This document shows, piece after piece, positions 7,978 through 17,000 of a stretch of DNA of 64,000 nt (position 1 is the stretch's first letter; each line of letters begins with the position of its first letter). The stretch is from Faecalicatena contorta. GTDB taxonomy: Bacteria; Bacillota; Clostridia; Lachnospirales; Lachnospiraceae. Where the stretch lies: the NCBI RefSeq assembly GCF_003149105.1, contig NZ_QGDS01000005.1, positions 1-64,000 on the forward strand, given 5' to 3'. The translations under genes were made by a program, and so were the position numbers. The notes under the pieces are model-generated. The model did no database searches and was not told the DNA's origin. It was given only the letters and a program-made list of their open reading frames with translations.

Positions 7978-8553
7978 ATAAAATTTGATAAAGTTTTTCT
8001 TTGCCGCAGCAATGGACTTATCCACGGAGCTGTAATATACTCCCTCCTGCTTTGCAATCGCTCTGGAACTCATACCGCAACACACATTCTTCATAAGACG
8101 TTCCCTTTGAAGTGGCTGCAACATTGAAAGTGCTATTCTTGCTTTCCTGATTTCACACTGACGCAATTCTTCTCTTTCCAGTTCAAGTCTTTCTTCCTCT
8201 GCTCTTTCAAACGGGTCGTCAAACATAATGGCAAGCTCTTTATGAAACTGTGAGGACATTTCATCGTCATATCCATAGCAGTCAAGTGTGCGACTGCTTC
8301 TCTTTGCATACTTGTCCTCATTTCGGTTTGCATCGTCAATTACCTCTCCCTGTGCAATGGAAAGATGAACAAACGGAGAATATCTTTCTATAACAAGGGG
8401 ATACCTCTCCCAAAGCTCTTTTACAGATAATTCCGTAATAATCGCCCATTTCTCATCTCCGGTATAACCGTTATATTCGTATTTAAGGTTTATCAGTTTA
8501 CAATCCTTTGCAAATAATTCTTCTTGTTCTGCTAATGTAAGTTTGTTTGTCAT
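7966..8553 (-). CDS. Sigma-70-like factor of the ICE
   Basis: The 195-residue protein ends in a sigma region 4-type helix-turn-helix (SMLQPLQRERLMKNVCCGMS, SRAIAKQEGVYYSSVDKSI, AAKKNFIKFYEKL). A charged coiled stretch (FERAEEERLELEREELRQ) precedes it, with a weak region 2-like N-terminal part. Sigma-like regulators next to int/xis are standard in Tn916 and Tn1549-type elements and are thought to drive transfer or excision genes. ATG at 8553 is fixed by AAAGGAG seven bases upstream. That ribosome binding site lies inside a long hairpin (8557-8615), so translation is probably controlled. The leader upstream is about 315 bases and rich in hairpins. Confidence 0.8.
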   Translation of the reverse strand: MTNKLTLAEQEELFAKDCKLINLKYEYNGYTGDEKWAIITELSVKELWERYPLVIERYSPFVHLSIAQGEVIDDANRNEDKYAKRSSRTLDCYGYDDEMSSQFHKELAIMFDDPFERAEEERLELEREELRQCEIRKARIALSMLQPLQRERLMKNVCCGMSSRAIAKQEGVYYSSVDKSIAAAKKNFIKFYEKL

Positions 8554-8556
8554 TTT

Positions 8557-8615
8557 CGTAATCTCCTTTGAATTTTCTAAAATTGCTTTTTTATATAGAA
8601 AATTCGGAGATTACG
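8557..8615 (-). promoter_or_regulatory. Hairpin sequestering the sigma-factor ribosome binding site
   Basis: CGTAATCTCC (8557-8566) is perfectly complementary to GGAGATTACG (8606-8615). Inside it GAATTTTCTA (8570-8579) pairs with TAGAAAATTC (8596-8605). On the mRNA the downstream arm contains AAAGGAG and ends 3 bases before the ATG, so the Shine-Dalgarno sequence is fully base-paired in a 20-bp stem with a 3-base bulge. Confidence 0.75.
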
Positions 8616-8656
8616 GGTACTCAGCTATCTGGCACTGCCATGCGTTATAAAACATA

Positions 8657-8687
8657 AAAGTCCTTTCCCAAGTAAGGGAAAAGACCT
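8657..8687 (-). terminator. Terminator-like hairpin in the sigma leader
   Basis: AGTCCTTTCCC and GGGAAAAGACCT flank a short loop. On the minus strand the stem is followed by TTTTATGTTTTAT, so it could act as an attenuator upstream of the sigma gene. Confidence 0.5.
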
Positions 8688-8723
8688 AATACTGCACGAA
8701 GCATAATCGAATAAAACAGCAAC

Positions 8724-8795
8724 AAAAAAAGCACCGTCGAATCTGGACAGCAAAGAATACTTCTATTCTTCACTTATCCGGCTTCGTACGGTGCT
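8724..8795 (-). terminator. Terminator after the zinc-ribbon/ImmA operon
   Basis: AGCACCGT (8730-8737) pairs with ACGGTGCT (8788-8795), and an inner hairpin GAAGAATA/TATTCTTT lies between. Seven T follow on the minus strand. The stem-loop is much longer than an ordinary terminator. Confidence 0.75.
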
Positions 8796-8868
8796 TGGTA
8801 GTTTAGCAAATAAATTGCTTATCTCCGCTTACTCGATTAGAAATCGTTTCGATATTTACTTGTAATCC

Positions 8869-9117
8869 TCATCGCCTGCAATCCCTGCCATATCCATTCC
8901 TACGGATTCTGCGGAAGTAAGCGAGATTTAAGATGTGGACATTCTTACACTTCTGACACTTCACACTCAAATGTCCGGTTGCGTCTGAAAAAACTCTTTG
9001 TATCCTGAACCCGCAAGTCGGGCAGAGAATATCACGCTCTTTCAGACTTTCTGCTTCTACTCTTGACAGAAGCAATCTCTTTTGTATTTCAGGTGCTACC
9101 TGAGTCTGTAACCTCAT
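8869..9117 (-). CDS. Small zinc-ribbon protein
   Basis: The 82-residue protein has a four-cysteine zinc ribbon: CPTCGFRIQRVF around residues 32-43 and CQKCKNVHIL around 54-63. A basic C-terminus follows. It resembles the Com/KTR-type small zinc-binding proteins often found in mobile elements. Its start overlaps the end of the ImmA-like gene (ATGA-type coupling), making it the last gene of the lexA-like operon. Function unknown; nucleic-acid binding is a reasonable guess. Confidence 0.75.
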   Translation of the reverse strand: MRLQTQVAPEIQKRLLLSRVEAESLKERDILCPTCGFRIQRVFSDATGHLSVKCQKCKNVHILNLAYFRRIRRNGYGRDCRR

Positions 9118-9839
9118 TGTGAAACACCTCCCAGATTTAGCTCATTGGAAATGTACTCAAGGATATTGTGATACTCAAATAGTCCCATATCTCTCAATCT
9201 GATAACCAAGGCTGTATAAGATACTCCGATATAAGCTGCCATTCTACGGATAACTGCTTTTTCCTTTGAAGTAATGGTATTATCGCCATAAACTTTTATC
9301 GGGTTTGACTGATTATATTTCGCCAAGGCATTTTCGATAATTCTTCTCGGCATAAGAAGCGAAGCTCCCATTGTATCTGCCTGCCACTCAACAGACGCAA
9401 ACATCTGAGCCAGTTCCTCTTTGGAATAACTACGCTCACTGTCATACTCTGCATGAAAGCGTCCTTCGCTCGGCATTGCATACATCTTACTCAAGATATG
9501 ATGTGACGCTTCGTGTGCCATTGTAAACCTGCGACGTCCCTGCTCCTTTTCGGCAAGAAGAAATTTATCAAGTACGATAGTATCTTTCGGGAAAACAAAG
9601 GGAATAATTTTTCCGTCCTGATGTACCAGCAGTGGTGTTGCTCCATCTGCCAGAAAGCCAATCCTGCCTGCATCATCTTCTGCGAAAGAAGCGTATTCAA
9701 TTCGTAACATAAGAAATTCTGTAATGAAATGTTCTATGTCGATGGATTGAATCACTCGATTGCTAAACTTATTAGCATAAGCTGTTATCAAGCCTTCGCT
9801 GATTTCTTCCAACTCGGCTCTTGACATATAAATACTCAA
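9114..9839 (-). CDS. ImmA/IrrE-family metallo-endopeptidase
   Basis: The 241-residue protein carries the zinc-binding HEASH motif (His109-Glu110 and His113, in RFTMAHEASHHIL). Downstream acidic residues and EWQADTMGASLLMPR are typical of ImmA/IrrE proteases. The C-terminal 60 residues look helix-turn-helix-like (KAVIRRMAAYIGVSYTALVI). ImmA of ICEBs1 cleaves the repressor ImmR to induce the element after DNA damage, and the upstream LexA-like repressor is a possible substrate. The start is a TTG at 9839 overlapping the stop of the 39-codon gene in TTGA; ATG 9827 is an alternative. Confidence 0.88.
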   Translation of the reverse strand: MSIYMSRAELEEISEGLITAYANKFSNRVIQSIDIEHFITEFLMLRIEYASFAEDDAGRIGFLADGATPLLVHQDGKIIPFVFPKDTIVLDKFLLAEKEQGRRRFTMAHEASHHILSKMYAMPSEGRFHAEYDSERSYSKEELAQMFASVEWQADTMGASLLMPRRIIENALAKYNQSNPIKVYGDNTITSKEKAVIRRMAAYIGVSYTALVIRLRDMGLFEYHNILEYISNELNLGGVSQ

Positions 9840-9955
9840 GTTGTGTCCACCTCCGACTCCACCTTGTCCGGCGGTGCAACTCCTCCGGCAAAGTTCTGTT
9901 GTATTTCCGCACTATCCAAATTGATTAGATAGCGAATTCCTTCAAGTGTTCTCAT
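9836..9955 (-). CDS. 39-residue small protein between lexA-like and immA-like genes
   Basis: ATG 9955 opens a frame beginning MRTLEGIRYLINLDSAEI and ending EVDTT. Its TGA overlaps the TTG start of the ImmA-like gene, so it could couple translation of repressor and protease genes or act as a small adaptor. An AGAGGA lies about 6 bases upstream of the ATG. No family recognised. Confidence 0.5.
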   Translation of the reverse strand: MRTLEGIRYLINLDSAEIQQNFAGGVAPPDKVESEVDTT

Positions 9956-9969
9956 TCGTCTGTCCTCTG

Positions 9970-10569
9970 TTATAGTTCTTTGATGATGTGACAAGCCACA
10001 CCCTGAATGCAGCACTCATCTACAATGATGTCTTTCATCTTCTTATTTTCCGGGTGGAGAATGATTTTCTTATTCTCATCATCTCGGAAGTAGCGTTTCA
10101 ATGTATTCTGATTATCCACAAGCGCAACTACTATATCGCCCTCATTGGCTTCTACCTGCTTTTTGACAACCACAAGGTCGCCGTCATCTATCCCTGCTTC
10201 AATCATAGACTGACCGCTTGCTCTTAATATGAAGAAATCTCCTTTGCCGAAAATAGCAGTAGGAAGTGATACATATTCTTCAATATTTTCTTCCTCATAC
10301 TGAGGACTGCCACAAGGAATAGAACCTACAATCGGTGTCTGTGTCTGTTCGCCACTGTACTTACGGGTCACATTTGTACGAATCTCCTGCCCGTCGTACT
10401 CAATCATATTCTTTTCAGCCATCTCTACCAAGTATTTATATGCTGTACCTCTGGCAATGCCAACAGATTCAGCAATCTTCGTAGTCGATGGGGAGTGTCT
10501 GTTTTGCAGGTAATAATCCTCAATATACTTTTTTATCTCACTCATAAGTTCAGGACTCTTGCTTCTCAT
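9970..10569 (-). CDS. LexA-like S24 self-cleaving repressor
   Basis: The 199-residue protein has LexA architecture. The N-terminal winged helix (about 1-70) includes IKKYIEDYYLQNRHSPSTTK, IAESVGIARGTAYKYL. A linker with cleavage site Cys86-Gly87 (VGSIPCGSP) leads to an S24 peptidase domain with Ser121 (RASGQSMIEAG) and Lys158 (NTLKRYF). Cys replaces the usual Ala before Gly at the cleavage site. It probably represses its own operon through the 27-bp dyad at 10591-10617 and is relieved by RecA-stimulated cleavage or the ImmA-like protease. Confidence 0.9.
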   Translation of the reverse strand: MRSKSPELMSEIKKYIEDYYLQNRHSPSTTKIAESVGIARGTAYKYLVEMAEKNMIEYDGQEIRTNVTRKYSGEQTQTPIVGSIPCGSPQYEEENIEEYVSLPTAIFGKGDFFILRASGQSMIEAGIDDGDLVVVKKQVEANEGDIVVALVDNQNTLKRYFRDDENKKIILHPENKKMKDIIVDECCIQGVACHIIKEL

Positions 10570-10590
10570 ACCTGCACCTCGCTTTCTTTC

Positions 10591-10649
10591 CTATCGGAAG
10601 CAGTTTGCTTTCGATAGTTTTATTATACCTAATACGAAAAATTTTTCAA
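10591..10649 (-). promoter_or_regulatory. Promoter and dyad operator of the lexA-like operon
   Basis: On the minus strand TTGAAA (complement of 10644-10649), a 16-base spacer and TATAAT (complement of 10622-10627) form a strong promoter. Just downstream the dyad CTATCGGAAGCA-gtt-TGCTTTCGATAG (10591-10617, one mismatch pair) spans the transcription start, an ideal place for autorepression. Confidence 0.75.
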
Positions 10650-10660
10650 GTAAGTTTTTC

Positions 10661-10698
10661 GCAAAAGAAAAGAGGTGTCGCAATTTGCTAACACCTCT
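10661..10698 (-). terminator. Terminator of the WYL-regulator operon
   Basis: AGAGGTGT (10671-10678) pairs with ACACCTCT (10691-10698). On the minus strand TTTTCTTTT follows. It lies 60 bases after the WYL gene stop. Confidence 0.8.
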
Positions 10699-10758
10699 CC
10701 ATTCTTTAATATTGACTTTACGCTTCATGCAGACCGTCTGCACAAATTCAAATCTGCA

Positions 10759-11757
10759 CTATTCGCTTTCCTGCATATCCTCATCAGCTTTTGCAATCAT
10801 CTGTCTGTACTGTTCCTTCACACTTTCCGGTGCAAGTATCTGTACCTTGCCATTAAAGCCAAACACCCAACCGAAAAAGGTAGGACTGGCTGATACTTCG
10901 GTCTGTACTCTGAAAGACGTCATATCATACGCAAGGGTTGTCACATTTTCTCCGAAGCGGTCAACCATTGTTTTCATCAGGCTGTTATCACACCGTAAAT
11001 CCACCAAAACTTTCTCGCCTGAGAACATAAAGAATACTTCCTTTGTGTAATTCTCAATATCAAAATCATCAGGCATAGGAATAATGTCCTTATCCAATAT
11101 CTCCGGCTTTGAAGCAATACGGTCTACCCTGAAATTGATAACTTTGCTTTTCTTCTCTGAATATCCGAGAACATAATAATAGTCCCCACACCAGAGAAGT
11201 TTATACGGACTGAGCTTATACACTTCGCCCTTGTTCTTCAGAACCTTTTTCTTTAATCCGGTATAATCGTAATACTGGAAAGAAATCTGTTTACTTGCGT
11301 TGATGGCGTCATTTATAGCGTCGATGATGTAATATATCTGTTCATTATCCGGCTTAATTCGATTGACCACATAGTTATTACGCTTCAGCTTTGCCACCTG
11401 CCCCGGACTGGTCATCGTATGTATCTTCTCAATCAGAGTTTCGCTTTTCTTCTTCGTAATGAACTTCGACGACTCCACTGCGTCTATCAGCAGTTTTAGT
11501 TCCGGCAATTCAAACTTACGACTAGCTACAAAGTATTTGCTCTGAGTAGAATGGATAGTAACAATGTCCATTCCAAACTCCTGAAGTGCAGCAATATCTT
11601 TTGTAACCGTCGTTCTATGTGCAGATATTCCGTATTCATCATTCAATATATTGATTAACTGTGTTGTGGAAAGAGGATTTTCTTCATCGGTTCTTTCCAG
11701 TAAAATCTTTTGTAGGTATAAAATCCTTGGCTTTGTTTCCATTGTTGTCCTTCCCAA
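10759..11757 (-). CDS. WYL-domain transcriptional regulator
   Basis: The 332-residue protein has an N-terminal HTH_11/DeoR-like winged helix (STTQLINILNDEYGISAHRT, TVTKDIAALQEFGMD). A WYL domain follows (about 150-230: YKLSPYKLLWCGDYYYVLGY), then a WCX-type C-terminal extension. WYL domains bind ligands, often single-stranded nucleic acid, and such regulators are common in phage-defence and DNA-damage loci. It is the last gene of a unit with a Y-family polymerase and a YolD-like protein, and follows the latter by 3 bases. Confidence 0.88.
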   Translation of the reverse strand: MGRTTMETKPRILYLQKILLERTDEENPLSTTQLINILNDEYGISAHRTTVTKDIAALQEFGMDIVTIHSTQSKYFVASRKFELPELKLLIDAVESSKFITKKKSETLIEKIHTMTSPGQVAKLKRNNYVVNRIKPDNEQIYYIIDAINDAINASKQISFQYYDYTGLKKKVLKNKGEVYKLSPYKLLWCGDYYYVLGYSEKKSKVINFRVDRIASKPEILDKDIIPMPDDFDIENYTKEVFFMFSGEKVLVDLRCDNSLMKTMVDRFGENVTTLAYDMTSFRVQTEVSASPTFFGWVFGFNGKVQILAPESVKEQYRQMIAKADEDMQESE

Positions 11758-11760
11758 CTA

Positions 11761-12195
11761 CTAATACATATCTCCAAACATTTCTCCATCTATATCACTT
11801 ATCTGCTCAATCGGAATGACTGTCTTATCTTCCATAATAACTGTATGTTCATATTCATCAAACTTCTTTACGTAACCGGCGCAGTTAATGTATGCTCCCC
11901 CAGCTTTTTTATTATCCGGTACGAAATAAGTGATTCTAACCCTTTGTAGTGTACCGATGGTTTCAGCAATCAGATTTAACTTTTCATTCAATTCTGCTAT
12001 GACTTCATCACTCAGCATCAATTTTTCATCCGTCTGTCTTGCAGTTTCCTTAATAGCTGCTTCGTGTCCAGTAAGTGCCGCAAAAGGCGAAAACTGTGCT
12101 GCTCTGTCATAAAGGGACATACGAGGGTGTTTCTTTGAAGTTGGATTTGGCAAATTGATAATATCATCATATCTGTGATTGTCTTGATTCTCCAT
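11761..12195 (-). CDS. YolD-like family protein
   Basis: The 144-residue protein contains the YolD-like signature KHPRMSLYDRAAQFSPFAAL near residues 20-40. A helical stretch follows, then a beta-rich C-terminal half (VRITYFVPDNKKAGGAYINC, TVIPIEQISDIDG). YolD-like proteins accompany UmuC-type polymerases in Bacillus phages and ICEs and are thought to fill an UmuD-like role. That fits the Y-family polymerase gene upstream. Confidence 0.82.
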   Translation of the reverse strand: MENQDNHRYDDIINLPNPTSKKHPRMSLYDRAAQFSPFAALTGHEAAIKETARQTDEKLMLSDEVIAELNEKLNLIAETIGTLQRVRITYFVPDNKKAGGAYINCAGYVKKFDEYEHTVIMEDKTVIPIEQISDIDGEMFGDMY

Positions 12196-12207
12196 AATCG
12201 CCCTCCA

Positions 12208-12417
12208 TTACAGTGGCATAGGGGTCTGTGCGAGCATAAAAATGCAAATGGCAGATAGAATAGCCGCTACGAATGCAATATATATTACAGCTTTCACTCC
12301 GTAATGCTTCTTCATTCTTTTGTAAATCAAAGCTGCACACCACTCACATATGGCAACGATAAGAATAAATATCCCTATTGACTTCCATAGCCACGAAAGT
12401 TCATATATCCATCTCAT
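12208..12417 (-). CDS. Small membrane protein, two helices
   Basis: The 69-residue protein has two hydrophobic segments (about 11-30, SIGIFILIVAICEWCAALIY; about 43-63, AVIYIAFVAAILSAICIFML) separated by a basic loop (KRMKKHYG). It sits between the polymerase and YolD-like genes, 12 bases from the latter. No family recognised. Confidence 0.65.
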   Translation of the reverse strand: MRWIYELSWLWKSIGIFILIVAICEWCAALIYKRMKKHYGVKAVIYIAFVAAILSAICIFMLAQTPMPL

Positions 12418-12449
12418 ATTTTGTTTCCTTAATCCTATACTTTGTTTTT

Positions 12450-13979
12450 CTATGCCTTGTGTCCACCTATCTGTTCATTACGGTCTTTGGCTGTCGCTCC
12501 CTCCTGAAGATTCATTCCTTTCAAGATGGCATTCTTTCCAAACTTCTTTTTTATCGTAAGCATTGTCTGCTGCATACGCTTTTCACGCTCTAAAGCCGCT
12601 TCTTCTTTGACTTGCTCCTGCTCTTTTGCCTTATAATCCGTAAAAAGGTCAAGCTGTTCATACTTCTCTTCTTTCTTTGCTGAGTTCTCGTCTACAAGTC
12701 TGTTCGCTGTAATGTTAATTCTTCTGATAAGCAGATTTTCATCCACGATTCTGTCATACAGTTCCATCACAGCATCGGTTATCAGCATTGTTGATGATGT
12801 CTGCCTTTTCAGGTTTGTTGTTCCGTGAGCGTGTTTAGGAACTCTTCTTCCATATCTGTCAATTGTGACATCTCCCTTGTATTTTCTGTTTCGGTCTGGG
12901 TCTGTCAGATTTTCTATATCATACCCTATCGTCAATACAATCTGGTCAGTAACAAGTCCCTTGTCTACTAAATCGAGTACCATAAGGTCAGTCATTTCTT
13001 TTACAACTAATTTTGCTTTATCAAAATCATACGGGCAGTGAAGTACCTGCCCAGAACTTACGCTGTTGGTTTCCGGCTTATATGATTTGACATTCTCCAT
13101 AGTGCAAGGCTCATATCCCCAAGCATGGTCAATTAGCAATTCCGCATTGATTCCAAACAACTTATAGAGCAGTTCTTCGTTATGCAGTTCATTCGGCTTA
13201 CCAATGGAACATCTTGCAATATCTCCCATAGTAAAAAGCCCATGTTCTTCCAGTTTCTTTGCATAACCTTTACCTACTCTCCAGAAATCTGTAAGTGGTC
13301 TATGATTCCATAGCTGTCTGCGGTAAGACATTTCATCCAATTCGGCAATTCGCACACCGTCCTTGTCCGGCTCAATATGCTTTGCCACAATATCCATCGC
13401 AATCTTACACAAGTACATATTCGTGCCGATTCCGGCTGTTGCTGTGATTCCAGTCGTTTTCAAAACATCCTGTATCATCGTCATGGCAAGTTCCCTTGCG
13501 GTCATCTGATAGGTATTCAGATAATTTGTTGCATCTATAAATACTTCATCAATCGAGTAAGGGAAAATATCTTCCGGAGCAATGTATTTCAAGTAAACAC
13601 TGTAAATCTTGGTACTGTACTCCAGATAGTATGCCATACGAGGTGATGCAACGATATAACCAATCTCTAATGCTGGATTCGCATTTAATTCTGTACTGTC
13701 ATCAGATGAACCCGCAAATGTATGATTTGGTGCTTTCCACCTTCGTGTATTATTAACTTCTTTTACCTTTTGCACGACCTCAAACAAGCGTGGTCTGCCG
13801 GGTATCCCATAACTTTTTAATGACGGAGATACCGCAAGGCAGATTGTTTTCTCTGTCCTGCTCTTATCTGCAACCACAAGATTTGTTGTCAATGGGTCAC
13901 GATTTCGTTCTTTACACTCCACAGAAGCATAGAATGATTTAAGGTCGATTGCGATATAGGTCTTTTGCTTTGTCATCAT
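12450..13979 (-). CDS. Y-family DNA polymerase (UmuC/DinB-like)
   Basis: The 509-residue protein has Y-family catalytic motifs: IAIDLKSFYASVEC with Asp12, and YSIDEVFID with Asp144-Glu145. A helix-hairpin-helix thumb region (FWRVGKGYAKKLEEHGLFTM) and a C-terminal little-finger domain follow. It is longer than DinB and of the UmuC-like type found with YolD proteins in Firmicutes phages and ICEs. It probably performs error-prone bypass of lesions during transfer or stress. Start region GGGGGCATAGAATGATG: ATG 13979 or 13976. Confidence 0.9.
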   Translation of the reverse strand: MMTKQKTYIAIDLKSFYASVECKERNRDPLTTNLVVADKSRTEKTICLAVSPSLKSYGIPGRPRLFEVVQKVKEVNNTRRWKAPNHTFAGSSDDSTELNANPALEIGYIVASPRMAYYLEYSTKIYSVYLKYIAPEDIFPYSIDEVFIDATNYLNTYQMTARELAMTMIQDVLKTTGITATAGIGTNMYLCKIAMDIVAKHIEPDKDGVRIAELDEMSYRRQLWNHRPLTDFWRVGKGYAKKLEEHGLFTMGDIARCSIGKPNELHNEELLYKLFGINAELLIDHAWGYEPCTMENVKSYKPETNSVSSGQVLHCPYDFDKAKLVVKEMTDLMVLDLVDKGLVTDQIVLTIGYDIENLTDPDRNRKYKGDVTIDRYGRRVPKHAHGTTNLKRQTSSTMLITDAVMELYDRIVDENLLIRRINITANRLVDENSAKKEEKYEQLDLFTDYKAKEQEQVKEEAALEREKRMQQTMLTIKKKFGKNAILKGMNLQEGATAKDRNEQIGGHKA

Positions 13980-14031
13980 TCTATGCCCCCTTCTAAAATT
14001 CTTTTGAGTAAATTATGCTATCGTTGCCTTT

Positions 14032-17000
14032 TTAAATAGAGTTCATAATATTCAACAAACTCTGATAACTATCAACATCGTGGTAAACCACTTTGCTATT
14101 CGACATTTCATTAAACAGCTTTTTAGCACAAGAAATCTTCGCCTGCTCTATCGGTCTGAGTTCAAGACTCTCCATTGTACCTTTCGTTTCAGCTACAAAG
14201 AAGATATGTTTAACTTTTCCCTCATAGAAAGCGATTGCCCAGTCCGGAGAATAGTTACCCACCGGAGTAGGAATTTGGAATGTTCTCGGCAGTTTTGCGT
14301 ATACGCATACTTCATCTGCTGCGTCCAAATCCTCTGCAAATTTTCTTTCTATGCTCTTATCAGCAGAACCATCAGTAAACACATAGTCCTGAATTGCTTT
14401 CTTTGCAAGGAATGCTTTATCAAAACTCTGCGTGTTCTTTTCGGCAGTAAAGATAGTGCTGTCATATTCGCCCTCAATAGTATCATATGAAATATGCTCC
14501 ACAATCATTGTTGCCTTTTGCTCATTGATAAGCCTGATAACCTTTGTGATAAATTCCTCCGGATTATTCTTGAACATATAAAGCTTGTCTGCCCTAATAC
14601 CTTGCAAGATGGCTGATACCGTCCTGCGGGTAAGCGTAGTACCTTCTGCTACTTTGCCGATAAGGTCATATTTAATCTGACTTGTTTCAGCGTGTTTAAG
14701 TGTCTGTGTTCTTGTCTTTTCGCCTGTAAATGACGCTCCACGCTCAACCTCGTACTCATTCATTTCGTCCTTTTGACGTCCTATGGTTGTTGTATATTGA
14801 AGTTCTGATACAAAGAGTTTTTCATCAATATGAGCAATGGATTTCCTTATAAGCTCCTCACTGTCAAAGTCAACTGTATAAGCATATTTATGGTTAATCT
14901 CACGCCACAATGCCTGAAATTCTTTCTTGGCAAAGTTCTCATTAAGCGGATTATCCTTAACCTTTGTTTCGTGACCGTCACTGAACATATCTTTAAGCAC
15001 ACTGTCATCATAAACAGCCTGAATAAGAGTATGGATACCGTCTGCCATCGGTTTGAGTGCTTCCGGCAGTTCGGCAACCGTACCGTTCTTAACTTCTTCA
15101 CGGTACTTGTCAGTAACCTTTCTGTCCATATCAACATAGCCATTCTGAATAAGATAAAATTCTATGTTGTTTGCGGTGCTGTCATCAATAAGCGTCGGTA
15201 CATCATCCACCTTAACATACTTTCCTTTGAAGTATTCGCTTGTAGCAACTGTCGGTCTATCATAAAGCACAGTCTTAATATCGGACTGCAAATCGCCGAC
15301 AAATGTCTTGTAACTTTCGCTTGCAACAACTGTTAAAGAGTTAATGTCATGTACATTTTCTCCAAGTGTCTGCAAATCCATTCGATTACCGCTTTGATTT
15401 ACACAAAGTCGAAGTCCACGACCTACCTCCTGACGCTTTGCAGTATTGCTGTCGGAATGTTTAAGCGTACAAATTTGAAATACATTCGGGTTATCCCAAC
15501 CTTCACGAAGTGCTGAGTGTGAAAAGATAAATCTCGTCGGTTCATCAAAGGATAATAAGCGTTCCTTGTTCTTCAATATCAAATCGTATGCTGAAATATC
15601 ATCGGAGAATTCACTTCCACGCTTTAATTTACTGTCGATAGCGTGTCCTTTTTTATCAATACTGAAATATCCCTTATGCACTTCGCTTACTTCACTGCAA
15701 GTAGATTTCAAGTATCTCTGATACGGTGTATCAAGCAAGGTTACATAGTCGTTCAACACATTGATGTATTCCTGCTCAAACATCTGACCGTATTCGCCAA
15801 GCACTTCATCGCCATTCTCATCATACTGACGATACTTTGCAACCTCATCAATAAAGAATAAAGACAGGCACTTGATACCCATATTAAAGAGTTTTTCTTC
15901 TTTCTCAAAGTGGGACAAGATTGTTTCTCTAATCTGAATACGACGCATATCGTTTTCGGACACATCGCCAACCACATCTCCGGCTTTGATAACCTCTCCG
16001 TTTGTAAAGGTTACAGTACCTCTTAACGGGTCAATCTCTGATATGGTGTAACCCTTGTACTGCTCCATTTCCTGAGAAACATAATATAAATCATCTCCGA
16101 CACCGAGAATACGGGGTTCACGGTTAATGGATTTGTTATATCCAATCTCTAACTCAATCTTTGCCATTGGTGGCTTTTTGCTTGAAAGCACAATCTGTTC
16201 AAGGTAAAGATAACTGTCAGTACCTCTAAAATTCTTAACCTCAAATCCTTTAACTTCAATCTTCTTAACCAGTTTCTTATTAAAAGCGTCAAGTGCGTCA
16301 AGAACATAGACAAGATTGTGCTGTTTCTTATGAGTTGCAGAATAGTTCAACGTGAATAACGGATTAAAGTTTTTAAGTGCTTTCTGCGTTACATCTCCAC
16401 CCATCTTCTGCGGCTCATCCAAAATGATAATTGGTCTGTTTGCCTTGATAACATCAATCGGGCGACGAGAAGCGAACTCATCACGCTTTGAATAAATGAT
16501 ACGGGACTCCTTGCTTCGTCCGCCTTCCTTTAGGGAAGCTGCAAATGCCTGTGTATTGATTATCATTACATTGATACCTGAACCGCTTGAAAAGTTGTCA
16601 AGCTGATTCAGATTGGAACTGTTGTAGATAAAGAAGCGAGCCTTTTTACCATAATGCTCCATAAAATGGTCGGCGGTAATTTCAAAGGATTTCCTTACAC
16701 CCTCACGAATAGCAATACTCGGCACAACTACAATAAATTTGCTCCAACCATATTTCTTGTTCAGCTCAAACATTGTCTTGATATATACATAGGTTTTACC
16801 TGTACCGGTCTCCATTTCAATATCAAGACTACATCTGCCTAAATCCTTTATCAGAGAAGCCGATGTCTTTATGTTATTCTGCTTTTGAATTGTTTGAATG
16901 TTTTGGAGAAGCTGCTCATCAGTCAATTCAACCAATTCATTTTTATATCCGGTATCGTTTGCCGGGTCGTATAGTTCCATTTCTTCGTCAGAGAAGCCAA

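Larger units (their letters stand above)
8554..8868 (-). ncRNA. Structured leader/intergenic region upstream of the sigma-like gene
   Basis: The 315 bases hold no gene. On the minus strand, in order of transcription, they hold a terminator with a 66-base stem-loop (8730-8795), a second hairpin (8657-8687) and the ribosome-binding-site-masking hairpin (8557-8615). GGCAGTGCC adds a small stem between the last two. It may be a regulatory leader RNA; no known riboswitch class was recognised. Confidence 0.4.
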
